From assembly GCA_001767945.1 (NCBI GenBank), contig MEMN01000057.1:11495-52395 (forward strand): a DNA stretch of 40,901 bases, read 5' to 3'. The notes below the pieces were generated by a model, which was not told where the DNA came from, ran no database searches, and was given only the letters and a program-made list of their open reading frames with translations. A program made the translations under genes and the position numbers. Below are positions 21,271 to 29,677 of this stretch, one piece after another (position 1 is the stretch's first letter; the number at the start of each line of letters is the position of its first letter). Source of the stretch: Alphaproteobacteria bacterium RIFCSPHIGHO2_12_FULL_66_14 (GTDB lineage: Bacteria; Pseudomonadota; Alphaproteobacteria; Reyranellales; Reyranellaceae).

Positions 21271-22470
21271 ATGGTCCGCAAGCCTCTTTCTCTCGCCATC
21301 GGCGGCCTGCTGGCGATCGCGGCCGGCATCGGCGTCGGGCGCTTCGTCTACACGCCGATCCTGCCGCCGATGGTCGAGGCGCTGTCCCTCACCAAGGCGG
21401 AGGCCGGCCTGATCGCCTCGGCGAATTTCATCGGCTATCTCGCCGGCGCCCTGCTCGCCACCGTGCGGCTGCCCGGCACACGCCGCGCCTGGCTGCTGGG
21501 GTCGCTCGCGGTCACGGCGATTTGCCTGGCCGGAATGGGCGCCACCACGGCGATGGTGTCCTTCATCGTCCTGCGGCTGGTTGCGGGGGCGGCCAGTGCC
21601 TTCGCCCTGATCTTCAGTTCGGCGCTGGTGCTCGACCGGCTGGCCGTAGCCGGCCGCGGGTCCCTATCGGCGGTGCATTTCGCCGGTGTCGGCAGCGGCA
21701 TCGCCGTTTCGGCGGCGCTGGTCGCGATCCTCATGAGCCGGGGTGCCGCCTGGAGCACCTTATGGTTTGCAAGTGCGGCGCTGACGCTCGCCGCCAGCCT
21801 GGTCGTCGCCTGGATGGTGCCGTCGGACCCGGTGGCGGCCGGCGACGCGGCACCCACCGCAAGGACACGGTTCTCCGCCGAGTTCATCGCGCTCGCCGCC
21901 GCCTACGGCCTGTTCGGCTTTGGCTACATCATCACTGCCACCTTCATCGTCGACATGGTGCGCGGCACGACGGCGATCGCCCATCTCGAACCGTACATCT
22001 GGGTGTTGTTTGGCCTCAGCGCCGCGCCTTCGGTAGCGTTGTGGACCGGGCTCGGCCGCAGGTGGGGCGTCCTGCGCGTCTTCGCCATGGCGAGCCTCGT
22101 CGAAGCCGCGGGCGTAGCCGCTAGCGCCCTGTGGCTGCACGCATCGGGCGTGATCGTGGCGGCGGTCTTTGTCGGCGGCACGTTCATGGGGCTGACCGCG
22201 CTCGGCCTGATCGGGGCGCGGGAGAACGGCGGCGGCGATCCGCGCGGCCGCATCGCCCTGGTGACGGTCTCGTTCAGTTTCGGCCAGATCCTGGGGCCCG
22301 CCTTTGCCGGCTACGTCTATGACGCCACGGGCAGCCTCGCGATGCCATCATTGGTCGCCGTCGCCGCGCTCGTGTTGGCGGCGCTCCTGTCCATCGTCGC
22401 CGACGCTCAGCGCCGCGGCGCCGACAGGACCGCCAACGCTTCCCTGGCCGCCCGCAAGCCGGATGCATAG
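21271..22470 (+). CDS. YbfB/YjiJ-type MFS transporter
   Basis: 399 residues, 12 predicted membrane helices. The opening LAIGGLLAIAAGIGVGRFVY TPILP region is diagnostic of the YbfB/YjiJ group (GIGvGRFxYTPilP), as is EAGLIASANFIGYLAGAL. The second half begins near residue 205 (FIALAAAYGLFGFGYIITAT). It is a proton-driven inner-membrane carrier; substrate unknown. ATG 21271 has no strong ribosome-binding site. Its last 64 bases overlap the 3' end of the convergent amine oxidase. Confidence 0.87.
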   Translation: MVRKPLSLAIGGLLAIAAGIGVGRFVYTPILPPMVEALSLTKAEAGLIASANFIGYLAGALLATVRLPGTRRAWLLGSLAVTAICLAGMGATTAMVSFIVLRLVAGAASAFALIFSSALVLDRLAVAGRGSLSAVHFAGVGSGIAVSAALVAILMSRGAAWSTLWFASAALTLAASLVVAWMVPSDPVAAGDAAPTARTRFSAEFIALAAAYGLFGFGYIITATFIVDMVRGTTAIAHLEPYIWVLFGLSAAPSVALWTGLGRRWGVLRVFAMASLVEAAGVAASALWLHASGVIVAAVFVGGTFMGLTALGLIGARENGGGDPRGRIALVTVSFSFGQILGPAFAGYVYDATGSLAMPSLVAVAALVLAALLSIVADAQRRGADRTANASLAARKPDA

Positions 22471-23738
22471 GCACCGCCGACCCGTGTCGCCCACACCGGA
22501 TCGGTCGCCTCGCCGGCGAAGAAGACCCGGTCATGGTGCGGTTGCGCCAGCACCAAACGCTTGTCGGCATGACCGGGCCGCGTCACGGACCAGGCGCCGG
22601 TCGCGTAGGGATCCCTGCCCCATTGCGTGGCGTGCGACTTGGCCACCGCGCCGCGCAGATCGTTGCCGAAGATCTCCGCCAGCGCCGAGACCGCGAAGGT
22701 GACGGCGGCGCGACCGCCCTCGTTCTCGAAGGTGCGGGCCTGCGCACCGCCCACGAACACCAACGCCGCCTCGCGGTTGGCCGGACGCACGATGGCGTCG
22801 AATGAGAGATCCTTGCGCGTGAACCCGGTCACATTGCGGCCGGCCGGCGAGTCGATCACCTTGCGCGAGAACAGGAGCGCCACCTTGTTGAAGGATGCCA
22901 TCGGTAGCTGGGCGATCGCCTCGCGCTTGGCGGCACTCAATTGGGGTGCGAAGCCGATCTTGCCGGTCGCCAGCACGCCGGTCGGCAGCGTGACGATGGC
23001 GGCGCGCGCTCGCATCTGGCCGGCGGTGGTCTCGATCGCGACCTGCGCCCCCGTCGAATCCACGCGCACGACCCGGGCGCCGAACCTGACCGGCACCTTG
23101 GCGCCCCAGCGCGCGATCATCGCGCCCAGGCCCTCGGCGATGCCGTATTGCGGCTCCGCCTCGGGCTGGCGGGTGAAATCGCGCGCCGACAGTTCGCCAT
23201 TCTCGACGCCCTGCTCCAATGGCCCGACCATCGCATAGGCAAGCATCTCCAGCCGATCCTGCGGCACCAGCAGCCGGCCGACCACGACGTCAGGCTGCTT
23301 CTTCAGCGCTTCGTCGATCTTGCGCGTGGCCTCGTGGGCGATCTTCTCGAAACGCTCGTAGTCTTCCTTCGAGAGTTCCTTGCCCGCGACATATATTGCC
23401 TGCTCCGACCGGTCGAGGATCGCCTTGGCACTGGCCTCGCGCACGATTGCCATGGCCGGATTGCTCTTGCCGCCCTCGATCCACTGCGCACCGTGATCGA
23501 AGGGAAAGCCAAAGGTCGTGCTGTCAGTGAAGGCACGACCGCCGATGCGCTCGCGGGCCTCGATCACCTGAACGCTCTTGCCAGCGGCCATCAGGGTTCG
23601 CGCCGCGGCAAGACCGGCCACGCCCGCGCCGATAATGGCGACATCGGGATCCGCCGCTTGCGCCGGCGGAACAAACGCCAGCCCGAGCGGCGACATCAAC
23701 AGACTGCGGCGACCAAGAAACCTGCGAGGTGAGGTCAT
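22407..23738 (-). CDS. Flavin-containing amine oxidase (FAD), probably Tat-exported
   Basis: 443 residues. The N-terminus PRRFLGRRSLLMSPLGLAFV has twin arginines and a hydrophobic stretch ending AQA, a Tat-like signal. Then comes the FAD Rossmann motif AIIGAGVAGLAAARTLM (GxGxxG at about 37-42) with EARERIGGRA, and the C-terminal FAGEATDPVWATRVGGAYAS that closes the FAD site in the monoamine oxidase family. It oxidises amines to aldehydes with H2O2 release; the amine is unknown. ATG 23738 has a weak ribosome-binding site. It diverges from the helicase gene at 23769 with only 30 bp between the starts. Confidence 0.87.
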   Translation of the reverse strand: MTSPRRFLGRRSLLMSPLGLAFVPPAQAADPDVAIIGAGVAGLAAARTLMAAGKSVQVIEARERIGGRAFTDSTTFGFPFDHGAQWIEGGKSNPAMAIVREASAKAILDRSEQAIYVAGKELSKEDYERFEKIAHEATRKIDEALKKQPDVVVGRLLVPQDRLEMLAYAMVGPLEQGVENGELSARDFTRQPEAEPQYGIAEGLGAMIARWGAKVPVRFGARVVRVDSTGAQVAIETTAGQMRARAAIVTLPTGVLATGKIGFAPQLSAAKREAIAQLPMASFNKVALLFSRKVIDSPAGRNVTGFTRKDLSFDAIVRPANREAALVFVGGAQARTFENEGGRAAVTFAVSALAEIFGNDLRGAVAKSHATQWGRDPYATGAWSVTRPGHADKRLVLAQPHHDRVFFAGEATDPVWATRVGGAYASGLRAAREALAVLSAPRR

Positions 23739-23768
23739 TGACGGCCATTGTATGCTATCGGAATCGAA

Positions 23769-26558
23769 ATGGCGTCTTCCCCTCCAATCTGGCCGGCCTT
23801 GATCGCGACGGCGCGCGGCGCCTTGTGGCACATGCCGGATGGCCGCATCGAGCGTGTGTCGGCGTCCGACGCCGCCTTGCGCGCCGCCGGTAGCCGGCCG
23901 CTGGTCTGCCACGCCCCCGCCGTCGCCGCACGGCTCGGCCTCGACGAGGTGCCGGCCCGCGACCTGCTGGAGCTCTACGCCTTCGTGCGGCCGGCGACTT
24001 TTTGCCTGCCAACACCGCGCGGCCTCTGCGAGGCGCTCGACCTGCCGATTCCGACCACGCCTGAAAGAGAGGTGGCGAGCCTGCCCGAGGTCGCGCGCGC
24101 CCTGCTCGACGAACTGGACGACATGGCGGCGCTGGCCTCGCCCGACCTGAAGGACACCGCGCTTGCCATGGCGCGCGGCCAGTGGGCGTGGGGCGACGCG
24201 GTGCTGGCGGCGCTGGGACTCGAACAGGCCGCCAAGAAACCGCGGCCAGGTGTCGGCCTAGATGTCTGGCGCACCTTGCCGCAATGGGAGGAGCCGCCGC
24301 CTGCACCGCCGCCGGGCAGCGCACCCGTCGAGTCGCGCGAGGCGCGGTTGCGTCTGGCGCAAATGATCTCGGCCGGCCCCAACATGGCCGAGGCGCGGCC
24401 GACCCAAAGCGACTACGCCTCCGCCGCCGCCCAGGCCTTCGCGCCGCGCGTGGAAGAGGACAGGCCCAACGTCGTGCTGGTCGAAGCCGGCACCGGCGTC
24501 GGCAAGACCCTGGGCTACGTGGCACCCGCGTCGCTGTGGGCCGAGAAGAACGGCGCGCCGGTATGGATCGCCACCTACACCCGCAACCTGCAGCGCCAGA
24601 TCGACAACGAGCTCGATCGGCTCCATCGCGATTCGGCCGAGAAGCGCCGCCGCGTGGTGATCCGCAAGGGCCGCGAAAACTATCTCTGCCTGCTGAACTT
24701 CCAGGAGGCGGTGCAGCGGAGCGGCCTGCAGCCGGAGAACGCCGTCGGCCTCGGGCTGCTGGCGCGCTGGGCGTTGGCGAGCCGAGACGGCGACATGATC
24801 GGTGGCGACCTGCCCGCCTGGCTGCTCGACCTGGTCGGCCGCAGCCGCGTGACGCGTCTCGCCGACCGGCGCGGCGAGTGCATCTATTCGGCCTGCGAAC
24901 ACTACCGGAAATGCTTCGTCGAACGCACCATCCGCCGCGCCCGGCAGGCCGACATCGTGATCGCCAACCATGCTTTGGTCATGATCCAGGCGGCCATGGG
25001 CGGTCTCGACGATGCCACGCGCCCGCTGCGCTATGTGTTCGATGAGGGCCATCATCTGTTCGACGCGGCCGACGGCGCCTTCGGTGCGCATTTGAGCGGC
25101 GTCGAGGCCTCGGACCTCAGGCGCTGGATCCTGGGCGCCGAAGGACGGCGTGGAAGCCGCGCCCGCGGCCTCGAACGCCGTGTCAGCGACCTTTTGGGCG
25201 AAGATGTCGAAGCGCTGAATGCGCTCAAACGCCTGCTCGATCTGGCGCAGCGCCTGCCCGGCACCAATTGGCAGACGCGCTTGGCAGACGGCACGGTGCT
25301 GGGTCCGGCCGAGGAGTTCCTGGCCCTGGTGCGTCAGCAGGTCCGTGCCCGCTCGGCCGGCGACGACCAGGGCTTCGGCCAGGAATGCGACGTGCGGCCG
25401 CTCAATCCCGGCCTGATCGAAGCTGCCGACCAGCTCGCCCGGTCGCTGGAACAGATGCTGGTGCCTGTCCGCCACCTGCGCCAGGCCCTGCGCGCCAAGC
25501 TCGAAGCCGAGGCCGACGCGCTCGACTCGGGACAACGCGGCCGCATCGAAGGCGTGACGCGCTCGCTCACCAACCGTTGCGAGCTCACCCTGGAAGCCTG
25601 GCGCGCCATGCTGCGCGGCCTGCACAACGATCCCGACCCCGCCTTCGTCGACTGGTTCGCGGTCGAGCGCAGCCAGAGCCGCGAAACCGATGTCGGCATG
25701 TACCGCCATTACCTCGATCCGACGGAGCCGTTCGTGAATTCGGTGATCCGGCCGTCGCATGGCGCGGTCATCACCTCGGCCACCTTGCGCGATTCGCTGG
25801 GCGTGCCGGCCGCCGCCAACGACGAGGCGCCTGACATCAACGCCGACTGGGCGGTGGCCGAGGCGCGCACCGGCACCAAACATCTGCTTCAACCGGCAAT
25901 ACGCGCATCGATGGCCTCACCGTTCGACTACGCGCAGGCCACCAAGGTGCTCATCGTCAAGGACGTGAGGCGCGACGATTCCGACCAGGTGGCGGCAGCC
26001 TACCGCGAGCTGTTCCTGGCCTCGGGCGGCGGCGCGCTTGGCCTGTTCACTGCCATCGGAAGACTGCGCGCCGTGCACCAGCGGATCGCGCCAGCACTCG
26101 AGGAGGCAGGCCTGCCTCTTTATGCCCAGCACGTGGGCGGCATGGATGCGGCCACGCTGGTCGACATCTTCCGCGCCGAAGAACATTCCTGCCTGCTCGG
26201 CACCGATGCGGTGCGCGACGGCGTCGATGTGCCCGGCCGTTCGCTGCGCCTGATCGTGTTCGACCGCGTGCCGTGGCCACGCCCCGACATTCTCCACCGT
26301 GCGCGCAAGGCGGCGTGGAAAGCGGCAAGGACAGGGGGCGCCGGCGCCACCGCCTACGACGACATGCTGGCGCGTCTGCGGCTGAAGCAGGCCTATGGCC
26401 GACTGATCCGCCGCGCCGATGACCGCGGCGTGTTCGTGATGCTGGACTCGCGCTTGCCGACGCGGCTGCTCGGCGCCTTCCCGGCGGGCGTTGGCGTCGA
26501 GCGCCTGGGTCTCGCCGAGGCCGTGGCGGCGACTCGGACGTTCCTCCACGACGGCTGA
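23769..26558 (+). CDS. DinG/XPD-type ATP-dependent DNA helicase with Fe-S cluster
   Basis: 929 residues. The helicase core begins with Walker A EAGTGVGKT (about 239-247). The four likely Fe-S cysteines are Cys307 (NYLC), Cys371 (GEC), Cys376 (SAC) and Cys382 (KC), as in DinG/XPD helicases. The DEAH-type box is DEGH (425-428). The C-terminal motifs GLFTAIGRLRAV and LLGTDAVRDGVDVPG follow, with LIRRADDRGVFVMLDSR at the end. Such enzymes unwind DNA 5' to 3' and remove R-loops or G-quadruplexes. The first 230 residues (RPLVCHAPAVAARLG, ELYAFVRPATFCLPTPRGL) resemble the fold region of a DnaQ-like exonuclease but lack its acidic motif. ATG 23769 chosen over an earlier TTG. Confidence 0.87.
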   Translation: MASSPPIWPALIATARGALWHMPDGRIERVSASDAALRAAGSRPLVCHAPAVAARLGLDEVPARDLLELYAFVRPATFCLPTPRGLCEALDLPIPTTPEREVASLPEVARALLDELDDMAALASPDLKDTALAMARGQWAWGDAVLAALGLEQAAKKPRPGVGLDVWRTLPQWEEPPPAPPPGSAPVESREARLRLAQMISAGPNMAEARPTQSDYASAAAQAFAPRVEEDRPNVVLVEAGTGVGKTLGYVAPASLWAEKNGAPVWIATYTRNLQRQIDNELDRLHRDSAEKRRRVVIRKGRENYLCLLNFQEAVQRSGLQPENAVGLGLLARWALASRDGDMIGGDLPAWLLDLVGRSRVTRLADRRGECIYSACEHYRKCFVERTIRRARQADIVIANHALVMIQAAMGGLDDATRPLRYVFDEGHHLFDAADGAFGAHLSGVEASDLRRWILGAEGRRGSRARGLERRVSDLLGEDVEALNALKRLLDLAQRLPGTNWQTRLADGTVLGPAEEFLALVRQQVRARSAGDDQGFGQECDVRPLNPGLIEAADQLARSLEQMLVPVRHLRQALRAKLEAEADALDSGQRGRIEGVTRSLTNRCELTLEAWRAMLRGLHNDPDPAFVDWFAVERSQSRETDVGMYRHYLDPTEPFVNSVIRPSHGAVITSATLRDSLGVPAAANDEAPDINADWAVAEARTGTKHLLQPAIRASMASPFDYAQATKVLIVKDVRRDDSDQVAAAYRELFLASGGGALGLFTAIGRLRAVHQRIAPALEEAGLPLYAQHVGGMDAATLVDIFRAEEHSCLLGTDAVRDGVDVPGRSLRLIVFDRVPWPRPDILHRARKAAWKAARTGGAGATAYDDMLARLRLKQAYGRLIRRADDRGVFVMLDSRLPTRLLGAFPAGVGVERLGLAEAVAATRTFLHDG

Positions 26559-26656
26559 ACGCAACGCGTTGTATCCTGCTGGGGCGTCAACCCGGCTTCC
26601 GGGGGCACTTGACCTGGATCAGGGGCCGACGACCCGCCTCGCGTCACATTGCGAAA

Positions 26657-27922
26657 ATGTCTATCGGCTTCAAGACAATCAGAGGCCTGCTCCACATCCT
26701 GCCATCCTCGCGGCGGGGCAGTGTAGCGCTGCCCGTGGCACTGATGCTCGTCGTGCTGTTGGGATTTGTGGCGCTTGGAACGGAAGTCGGCGTGCTGCTG
26801 ATGACGTCCCGTCAAATGCAGTCAGCATCTGATTCGGCGGCTTTGGCGGCGGCGGTGGCGAGGAACAAAGGCTATCCGATCGCCTTCGCCGACGAGGCCC
26901 GCGCCGTGGCCCGTGCCGCAGGCTATGTCGACGGCGAGGCCGATGCGACGGTCGCCGTCAACAATCCACCACTCGAGGGCGCCTATGCGGGCGACGAAAA
27001 CGCCATCGAGGTCGTGATCACGCAGTTGCAGCATCTGGTGTTGGTGCCGCTGTTCTACGGCGGACCATGGACCCTGAAGACGCGTGCCGTTGCCACTGCG
27101 ACGGGCGGTTCGAGCGTCTGCGTGCTGGCACTCGAAACCAGTGCCAACGAGCCCCTTTACGCCCACAACGGCGGCCAATTGCTGATCGAGGGATGCGGCG
27201 TCGGCTCGAATTCCTCGTCGAACCGGGCGATCCGCGCGAGTGGCAGTGGCAGGATCACGGCCGCGTCGCTCACCACTGTTGGCAACTACTACACATCGGG
27301 CGGCGGCACGATCAACATAAGCGGCCCCATCGAGGTGCACGCCACCGCCACGGCCGACCCCTATCTGGACCGCGTCGTCCCCACGCCCGGGTCCTGCCGA
27401 ACAGTGCCGCCAATGCCTTTCGACGGCGAGTTGCCCCAGGGTACGTACTGCGCCGGCATCAACATCACCAACGGCAGCAATGTTACGATGAACGGGCTCT
27501 ACATCCTGCGGACCGGCAACTTTGTCGTGCAAGGTGGCTCGACGCTGAGCGGAACTGCGAGCATCGTACTGACAGGCACCGGATCGGGGACCAATACGGG
27601 AGTGGTGACGATCACCGGAGGCGCCGTCATCAACCTCACGGCGTTGTCGACGGGCGCGACGGCAGGAATGATATTCTTCCAGGACCGGCGTGCGCGCACC
27701 ACGGGGACCAACAATTTCTACGGCGGCACCACCAGTACGCTGACGGGCGCCCTCTACTTCCCCAGGCAGACCGTCAACTTCTCGAACGGTGGATCCACCA
27801 CCACCGCCTGCACCGAGATCATTGCCCGAAGTATCCTGATCGGAGGGGGGTCGACGGTGAATATCGACTGCAGCGGAGGCGGTACGCCCATCAGCGGCGG
27901 CACGCCGCGCCTGGTCGAATAG
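26657..27922 (+). CDS. tadG: TadG-like pilus-assembly protein with beta-rich C-terminal region
   Basis: 421 residues. The N-terminal TadE/G-like module is RRGSVALPVALMLVVLLGF (membrane helix about 22-43) followed by SRQMQSASDSAALAAAVARN. The prepilin-like Gly21 is not followed by Glu at +5 (Pro26), so processing is unlikely. From about residue 150 the protein turns into Gly/Ser/Thr-rich strands (GSNSSSNRAIRASGSGRITA, NITNGSNVTMNGLYILRTGN, VVTITGGAVINLTAL), a beta-helix-like surface domain in place of the von Willebrand A domain of many TadG proteins. ATG 26657 has no clear ribosome-binding site. It heads the Tad locus; the next start is nine bases after its stop. Confidence 0.75.
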   Translation: MSIGFKTIRGLLHILPSSRRGSVALPVALMLVVLLGFVALGTEVGVLLMTSRQMQSASDSAALAAAVARNKGYPIAFADEARAVARAAGYVDGEADATVAVNNPPLEGAYAGDENAIEVVITQLQHLVLVPLFYGGPWTLKTRAVATATGGSSVCVLALETSANEPLYAHNGGQLLIEGCGVGSNSSSNRAIRASGSGRITAASLTTVGNYYTSGGGTINISGPIEVHATATADPYLDRVVPTPGSCRTVPPMPFDGELPQGTYCAGINITNGSNVTMNGLYILRTGNFVVQGGSTLSGTASIVLTGTGSGTNTGVVTITGGAVINLTALSTGATAGMIFFQDRRARTTGTNNFYGGTTSTLTGALYFPRQTVNFSNGGSTTTACTEIIARSILIGGGSTVNIDCSGGGTPISGGTPRLVE

Positions 27923-27931
27923 GTGGCGATC

Positions 27932-28399
27932 ATGAAACGGCATCCGGAACGCAAAGGCGACGCTTCCACGTCCGAGCGGCGTCGGGGCTCGGCGGCAGTT
28001 GAAGCCGCGCTGATCCTGCCCCTGCTCCTGCTCATGGTGACGGGCTTGTACGACTTGGGCTTCGCCGCCTACGAATCCATGCAGGTGCAGTCTGCCGCGG
28101 ATGCGGGCGCCCAGTACGCGGCGCGCAATGATTGGAATCCCGCGGCGATCTCGGGAGCAGTCACGAGCGCCACCGGCGGCACCGGAATCACGGCCACACC
28201 GGCTCCGAGCCAGTTCTGCGCTTGCCCGACCGGCGGCATCTTGAGCAACATCTCCTGCAGTGCGACCTGCCCTAACGGAGACACTCCCGGGCTATACGCT
28301 CTGGTAAGCGCCCAGAAACAGCACTCTACGGTATTGCCATACCCCATCTTGCCCGACCCTCTTACCCTGACAGGCCAAGCGATCACGAGGCTCGAATGA
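27932..28399 (+). CDS. tadE: TadE-like pseudopilin 1
   Basis: 155 residues. RRRGSAAVEAALILPLLLLM is a type IV pseudopilin signal: Gly19, Glu24 at +5 and a hydrophobic helix, expected to be cut by the prepilin peptidase CpaA. The mature part is a small Cys-containing domain (FCACPTGG, CSATCP). AGGTGG precedes ATG 27932; a GTG three codons earlier lies against the tadG stop and is less likely. Overlaps the next gene by ATGA. TadE proteins are minor pseudopilins needed for Flp assembly in known systems. Confidence 0.82.
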   Translation: MKRHPERKGDASTSERRRGSAAVEAALILPLLLLMVTGLYDLGFAAYESMQVQSAADAGAQYAARNDWNPAAISGAVTSATGGTGITATPAPSQFCACPTGGILSNISCSATCPNGDTPGLYALVSAQKQHSTVLPYPILPDPLTLTGQAITRLE

Positions 28400-28782
28400 T
28401 ACGCTGGCGGGGCTACCTCGATAGTTCCGGGTCAATCGCGGTGGAGGTCGCGATCCTGCTGCCGGTCGTTCTTCTTTTCGTCCTGGGATTGGCCGAGTTC
28501 GGCCGGGCCATCTGGACGAAGGCGACGCTGAACTACGCCGTCGAAGCGGCGGCCCGGTGCTCGGTCGTCGATGCGAATCTATGTGGCAGTGCCGGCCAAA
28601 CCCAGAGCTATGCTGCCAGTCGCGCCGCCGGCTTGAGCATCCCGGCATCGCTTTTCACGGTCTCCACCGCCGGTTGCGGCACGCAAGTCAGCGTCACCGT
28701 CCCCTTCGAGTTCGTCGCCCAGGGGATGCTGCCCTACACCCTTTCCCTCACTGCCACCGCCTGCTACCCGGCACAAATGTGA
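28396..28782 (+). CDS. tadE: TadE-like pseudopilin 2
   Basis: 128 residues. SSGSIAVEVAILLPVVLLFV is a pseudopilin signal with Gly12 and Glu17 at +5, followed by AEFGRAIWTKATLNYAVEAA, the standard TadE helix, and a short domain with Cys pairs. ATGA overlap with the upstream tadE implies coupled translation. It may be the TadF-type partner of the first pseudopilin; the two are too divergent to name by sequence alone. Confidence 0.82.
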   Translation: MIRWRGYLDSSGSIAVEVAILLPVVLLFVLGLAEFGRAIWTKATLNYAVEAAARCSVVDANLCGSAGQTQSYAASRAAGLSIPASLFTVSTAGCGTQVSVTVPFEFVAQGMLPYTLSLTATACYPAQM

Positions 28783-28929
28783 TATAGTAACGATAAGAGC
28801 GGTTTTTCTGCGTTTGATGCTTGTCAAGTGGCCCAAGTGAGCCGGGGTCTATGAGTATGCCTACAGGAGGGGTGTTCGACATAACGCCGTTGTCATCCTT
28901 CTCAGGACATCAACTCAGCGAGGTCGGTC

Positions 28930-29109
28930 ATGAAAAACATCGCACACTACCTAGCAGTCAAACTATCCATCACCAGCCAGAAGGGTGTCACGGCCATCGA
29001 GTACGGCCTGATCGCGTCCCTGATCGCGATTGCGATCATCGGCGCCGTGACGCTGGTTGGTACAAACCTGTCCAATCTCTTCACCACGATCGCCAACGCA
29101 CTAACGTAA
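28930..29109 (+). CDS. flp: Flp-type major pilin
   Basis: 59 residues. MKNIAHYLAVKLSITSQKG is the leader (cleaved after Gly19), then VTAIEYGLIASLIAIAIIGA carries Glu24 at +5 and the adjacent Tyr, the Flp signature, and a short hydrophobic mature pilin ending in NLFTTIANALT. It would be exported, processed by CpaA and polymerised into the Flp pilus. GAGG lies about nine bases before ATG 28930. It stands alone after a 147-bp gap, the longest in the locus, so it probably has its own promoter, although I could not pick one with confidence. Confidence 0.9.
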   Translation: MKNIAHYLAVKLSITSQKGVTAIEYGLIASLIAIAIIGAVTLVGTNLSNLFTTIANALT

Positions 29110-29179
29110 ATGGCAGCCGGACGGTTGCGTGCTGCCGACGCAGCACGTCGTACCAGTCCGCCCTTCCCGCGAGGAAGAA

Positions 29180-29677
29180 ATGGGCGCCGCGTTAATCCTC
29201 ATCGTCGCGAAAGCCACGGCGCTTAGTGGCTTGGCCGTGGCCGCCGTGGTCGACCTCCATCGGCGCATCATTCCCAATGGGGCGGTCCTTGCCGTCGCCA
29301 GCGCAGGCTTGGTGCTGCGGCTGTGGGACTTCGACGGGGAAGCGCTCGCCATCAGCGCCGCCTTGGCCTTTCTCCTGCTCGCGGGACTGGGTCAGCTTGC
29401 CCGACGTGGCATCGTCGGAGGCGGCGACGCCAAGCTGATCGCCGCAGCGTCCCTGTTGCAGCCGGCCGCGGCGGTGCCGACCGTGCTGATTTTCATCGCG
29501 CTGGCCGGCGGAGTATTGGCGGTCGTGTATCTGATGCGGCAATGGCTATATGCCCTGAAGCCCGCAATTTCGCTGCAAGGTGAATCGCGGGCCGCCACAG
29601 GGCCACAGTCCCTTCCCTACGCCGTCGCCATCGGCCTTGGCGTGCTGTCGTTCCATATCGTCAGAGGCGTTCCGTGA
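29180..29677 (+). CDS. cpaA: Prepilin peptidase CpaA/TadV
   Basis: 165 residues, about five membrane helices. The two aspartates of the aspartic prepilin peptidases are present: AAVVDLHRRIIPN (Asp25) and GIVGGGDAKL (Asp83, the GxGD motif). It lacks the N-terminal methylase domain of type IV peptidases, as Tad peptidases do. It should cleave Flp and the two TadE pseudopilins. GAGGAA precedes ATG 29180; an earlier in-frame start at 29129 is less likely. Overlaps cpaB by one base (TGATG). Confidence 0.88.
   Translation: MGAALILIVAKATALSGLAVAAVVDLHRRIIPNGAVLAVASAGLVLRLWDFDGEALAISAALAFLLLAGLGQLARRGIVGGGDAKLIAAASLLQPAAAVPTVLIFIALAGGVLAVVYLMRQWLYALKPAISLQGESRAATGPQSLPYAVAIGLGVLSFHIVRGVP

Noticed and set aside
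24258-25892. 544-codon minus-strand frame across the helicase gene
   Set aside because: Antisense to the ATPase and Fe-S motifs of the DinG-like helicase; no recognisable domain.
28783-28929. Possible extra short gene or sigma-54 promoter before flp
   Set aside because: An AGGAGG is followed too closely by GTG, the frame runs out of phase into flp, and no GG/GC pair with sigma-54 spacing was found.
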